From Thermoproteota archaeon (GTDB lineage Archaea > Thermoproteota > Thermoprotei > Thermoproteales > Thermocladiaceae): a stretch of DNA of 8,148 nucleotides. Below the pieces are notes generated by a model. That model saw only the letters and a program-made list of their open reading frames with translations, searched no databases and was not told where the DNA came from. The translations under genes were made by a program, and so were the position numbers. The stretch lies in the NCBI GenBank assembly GCA_013153895.1, contig JAADDN010000194.1:1-8148 (forward strand), written 5' to 3'. Positions 6,054 through 8,148 of this stretch are shown one piece after another; within the stretch, counting starts at the first letter, position 1, and each line of letters begins with the position of its first letter.

Positions 6054-6854
6054 ATGACTGTTCGTGTTCTTGTTGTTAGAGCTCCTGGAACGAACTGTGA
6101 TTTTGAGACTGTTCAAGCATTTAGAGAGTTGTCTTGTGATGTTACTTTGATGACATTCTCAAAGCTTGTACAGAATAGAAAGCTTCTACATGAGTTTAAC
6201 ATATTAGTTTTTCCTGGAGGTTTCAGTTATGGTGATTATGTTAGAGCTGGTGCTATACTTGGTAAGAAACTTATTGCGAGACTTGGTACAGAGATAAGAG
6301 ATTTTCTTAAAAGTGGTGGACTGATAGTAGGTATATGTAATGGATTTCAAATACTTGTAGAAGCTGGTTTAATTCCAGGTACCGATGATGTTAAAGTTGC
6401 GTTAACGACTAACGTAAGTTTAAGATATGAATGTAGGTGGACGATACTTAAATATGAGTCGAAGAGCTCACCTTTGTCTAATAATCTTAGGGTAGGCTCT
6501 ATCTTGAGGATACCTGTTGGACATGGTGAGGGGAGGGTAGTTACTAAGAGTAGAGATGATTTGAAGTTTCTTATAGAGAATGATCTTGTACTTTTCAGGT
6601 ATGCTAAACCTGATGGTACGTATGCTGAAGAGGAGTATCCTTGGAATCCAAATGGATCTATATATGATATAGCTGGATTACAGAATATTGACAGGAACGT
6701 TATTGGTATGATGCCTCATCCTGAGAGAGCATTCTACACATGGCAGCTTCCAGATTGGACTAGGAATAGAGAGCTGGTTTATAGAGAGAAGTTTGCTGAT
6801 GGTTATCTAATTCTTAAGTCTCTTGTTGATCATGCTTCACGTATCGCTAAATAA
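6054..6854 (+). CDS. purQ: PurQ, glutaminase subunit of FGAM synthase
   Basis: A class I glutamine amidotransferase that releases ammonia from glutamine for phosphoribosylformylglycinamidine synthase, working with PurL and PurS in step four of purine synthesis. The 266 residues show PGTNCDFET (11-19), FPGGFSYGDYVRAGAI (53-68), the nucleophile loop GICNGFQIL (93-101, C95), RYECRW (124-129), PVGHGEGR (154-161), PWNPNGS (196-202) and the His/Glu of the triad in MPHPER (H222, E224). It is about 40 residues longer than the ~225 of many PurQ proteins. The extra length includes a C-terminal segment after the PHPER motif. Start ATG 6054 is fixed by the TATA box and the family N-terminus. purL and purS are not adjacent here. 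Valine is almost always GTT, unlike the genes to the left. Confidence 0.95.
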   Translation: MTVRVLVVRAPGTNCDFETVQAFRELSCDVTLMTFSKLVQNRKLLHEFNILVFPGGFSYGDYVRAGAILGKKLIARLGTEIRDFLKSGGLIVGICNGFQILVEAGLIPGTDDVKVALTTNVSLRYECRWTILKYESKSSPLSNNLRVGSILRIPVGHGEGRVVTKSRDDLKFLIENDLVLFRYAKPDGTYAEEEYPWNPNGSIYDIAGLQNIDRNVIGMMPHPERAFYTWQLPDWTRNRELVYREKFADGYLILKSLVDHASRIAK

Positions 6855-6914
6855 GATTATAGTTCACGGATCTATGAGTAGGATGATGTTTATATGTTGC
6901 TGTAGGGTAGAATA

Positions 6915-6922
6915 GTTAAAAA
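6915..6922 (+). promoter_or_regulatory. Probable TATA box for purC
   Basis: GTTAAAAA lies about 33 bases (centre to start) before ATG 6952, giving a transcript with a very short leader or none. No Shine-Dalgarno is seen before the ATG. A second AT-rich run, TTTATATG at 6889-6896, is farther away. The 97-base gap 6855-6951 otherwise holds nothing I can name. Confidence 0.4.
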
Positions 6923-6951
6923 GCTTGTTTGAGAAGTTGTAGTACCTGATA

Positions 6952-7698
6952 ATGATGTTAGCTAGCTCTCCAAGGTTAATATACTCTGGAAAGGCTAAGA
7001 ATGTGTATGAGGTTGATGATAGGTACCTAATTTTGGAGTTTAAGGACGAGCTAACAGCATTTGATGGTGCTAAGCGTGATAATGCTCCTCAGAAGGGTGT
7101 TCTTGCTGCTGCTATGAGTGCATGGTTCTTTAAAGTTCTTGAGGAGAATGGTGTTCCTACTCACTTTGTTGAGTATGATGGTGATAGAAGATTGAAGGTT
7201 CTCAAGACTCAGCTGATACCTCTAGAAGTCATAGTTAGGAATTATGCTTATGGTTCTCAGCTTAAGAGAATGCCTCTGTTGAAGAAGCTTCAGAAGTTTT
7301 CTAGACCTATAGTAGAGTTTCATTATAAATCTGATGAGCTTCATGATCCTCTAGTTCTTGAAGATGATATTCTTGAGGCTGGTCTCTTAAGTGAGAGTGA
7401 GCTGAAGTACATTAAGGATCTTGCTCTAAAGGTTAATGAGATACTTAGCAAGATCTTTGAGAATGTTGGTCTCACTTTTATAGATATGAAGCTCGAGTTT
7501 GGTAGGCTAGGTAACAAGATTATTCTCATAGATGAGATTAGTGGAGACACGTTTAGAGTAATTGATAGAGAGGGCAAGCATCTAGATAAGGAGTGTTATA
7601 GACGTGGTGCACCTCCTTCAGAGCTGGTGAATAATTATAAGAAGATTCTTGAACTGTTAAACATTAAGATAGAGCCAATAAAGATAGAAGGTAAGTAG
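6952..7698 (+). CDS. purC: PurC, SAICAR synthetase
   Basis: Phosphoribosylaminoimidazole-succinocarboxamide synthase. It joins CAIR and aspartate using ATP in the cytoplasm. It is 248 residues, normal for a single-domain PurC. Landmarks are YSGKAKNVYEV (11-21, nucleotide-binding glycine loop), DELTAFDGAKRD (32-43), GVPTHF (67-72), PLEVIVRNYAYGS (90-102), HDPLVLEDD (131-139), FIDMKLEFGR (176-185) and IDEISGDTFRVID (193-205). ATG 6952 is followed by a second ATG at 6955, and either would serve. Its substrate, CAIR, is made by the product of purE, which starts two bases after its stop, so the two are almost certainly co-translated. T-ending codons (GTT, CTT, GCT) match purQ. Confidence 0.95.
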   Translation: MMLASSPRLIYSGKAKNVYEVDDRYLILEFKDELTAFDGAKRDNAPQKGVLAAAMSAWFFKVLEENGVPTHFVEYDGDRRLKVLKTQLIPLEVIVRNYAYGSQLKRMPLLKKLQKFSRPIVEFHYKSDELHDPLVLEDDILEAGLLSESELKYIKDLALKVNEILSKIFENVGLTFIDMKLEFGRLGNKIILIDEISGDTFRVIDREGKHLDKECYRRGAPPSELVNNYKKILELLNIKIEPIKIEGK

Positions 7699-7700
7699 AT

Positions 7701-8141
7701 ATGACTCTCATAGAGAAGTTTGGCGATGAGCCGCTGGTAGCTATAGTTGTTGGGAGTGAGAGAGATCTTCAACATGCTTCTAAGGCTGCAGAGGTGTTAA
7801 AGAAGCTTGGAATACCATATGAGATACGTGTCTTAAGTGCTCATAGAAATCCTGAAGAGCTTGATAAGTATATACGTGAGACTCCTGCTAAGATATTCAT
7901 AGCTATGGCTGGTCTCTCAGCAGCACTTCCAGGATATATTGCATCTAGAACTGATAGACCTGTTATTGGTGTTCCACTTGCAGTAGCTCTGATGGGTCTA
8001 GATGCTCTCTTAAGCATGGTTCAGATGCCTCGTGGTGTTCCTGTTGCAGTTGTAGGTATCGATAATGCTGTCAATGCTGCACTTCTTGCATGTAGGATAC
8101 TTAAGATTGCTGGCTTAGTCAAGTGTGAATGTAGAGCATGA
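7701..8141 (+). CDS. purE: PurE, AIR carboxylase / N5-CAIR mutase
   Basis: The 146-residue PurE supplies 4-carboxyaminoimidazole ribotide for PurC. Family marks are GSERDL (18-23), the catalytic SAHRNPEEL (46-54, H48), AGLSAALPGYIAS (70-82), RPVIGVP (86-92), SMVQMPRGVPV (105-115) and NAALLACRIL (125-134). Most of the protein is class I-like (LPG, QMPRGVPV). The glycine-rich loop lacks the His of the bacterial GAAHLPG and has Ala (A75), so whether it uses N5-CAIR (needing PurK) or CO2 directly is open. The preceding ATG/stop spacing is two bases, after purC. At its end the sequence ATGA (8138-8141) overlaps the stop with a possible next start, suggesting the purine operon continues. Confidence 0.93.
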   Translation: MTLIEKFGDEPLVAIVVGSERDLQHASKAAEVLKKLGIPYEIRVLSAHRNPEELDKYIRETPAKIFIAMAGLSAALPGYIASRTDRPVIGVPLAVALMGLDALLSMVQMPRGVPVAVVGIDNAVNAALLACRILKIAGLVKCECRA

Positions 8142-8148
8142 GGATAAG
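8138..8148 (+). CDS. Possible 5' end of a further operon gene (partial)
   Basis: ATG at 8138 overlaps the purE TGA in the ATGA arrangement also used at 2284-2287, and the frame stays open to the window edge (Met-Arg-Ile...). Only three codons are visible, so the product cannot be named. purK or another purine gene would fit the context. Confidence 0.3.

Noticed and set aside
6881..6950. C/D-box guide RNA between purQ and purC
   Set aside because: ATGATGT resembles a C box and CTGA at 6947 a D box, but no convincing internal D'/C' pair is present and the length of about 70 is long. The ATGATG after CTGA is simply the purC start.

Overview
The window reads as chromosome from a thermophilic archaeon, most likely of the Thermoproteota (Crenarchaeota). 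The evidence is AT-rich coding sequence dominated by AGA/AGG arginine and ATA isoleucine codons, a GGTGA-type ribosome site, TATA boxes about 27 bases before GTG/ATG starts that have no leader, many ATGA or near-zero gene junctions, and an archaeal-type DsrK. Dissimilatory sulfite-reduction genes together with purine synthesis recall Thermoproteales (Caldivirga/Vulcanisaeta/Pyrobaculum type), but the low GC content suggests a different or uncultivated lineage. All genes are on the + strand. I see no mobile element, CRISPR array, tRNA or rRNA, and no gene-free gap over 100 bases.

Left part (1-4613): the 3' end of an unrecognised gene is followed by dsrK, the Fe-S electron-transfer subunit of the DsrMK-type complex. 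After a T-rich gap with a TATA box comes a run of close-packed genes: a uroporphyrinogen-III methyltransferase-like protein (sirohaem branch), a UbiA-family prenyltransferase of MenA type, and a UbiD-family prFMN decarboxylase. These fit together as sulfite/sulfate respiration: sirohaem for DsrAB, menaquinone as electron donor to DsrMK, and DsrK itself. The quinone role is an inference. The UbiD protein could instead be the decarboxylase of the archaeal mevalonate pathway.

Middle part (4600-5967): two genes chained to the preceding ones. One is an unrecognised protein with a possible degenerate PLD/TrmB-like N-terminal domain and a long C-terminal coiled coil. The other is a four-cysteine uracil-DNA-glycosylase-superfamily protein with an unusual first motif.

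Right part (6054-8148): a de novo purine synthesis cluster, purQ, purC and purE, with a promoter before purQ and probably another before purC. A further ATG overlaps the purE stop and runs off the window. Synonymous codon choice shifts from A/C-ending codons on the left to T-ending codons in the purine genes. No plainly new system is evident. The best candidates for novelty are the coiled-coil/UDG-like pair, the dsrK-sirohaem-quinone linkage, and the residue changes in DsrK, UbiD and PurE.
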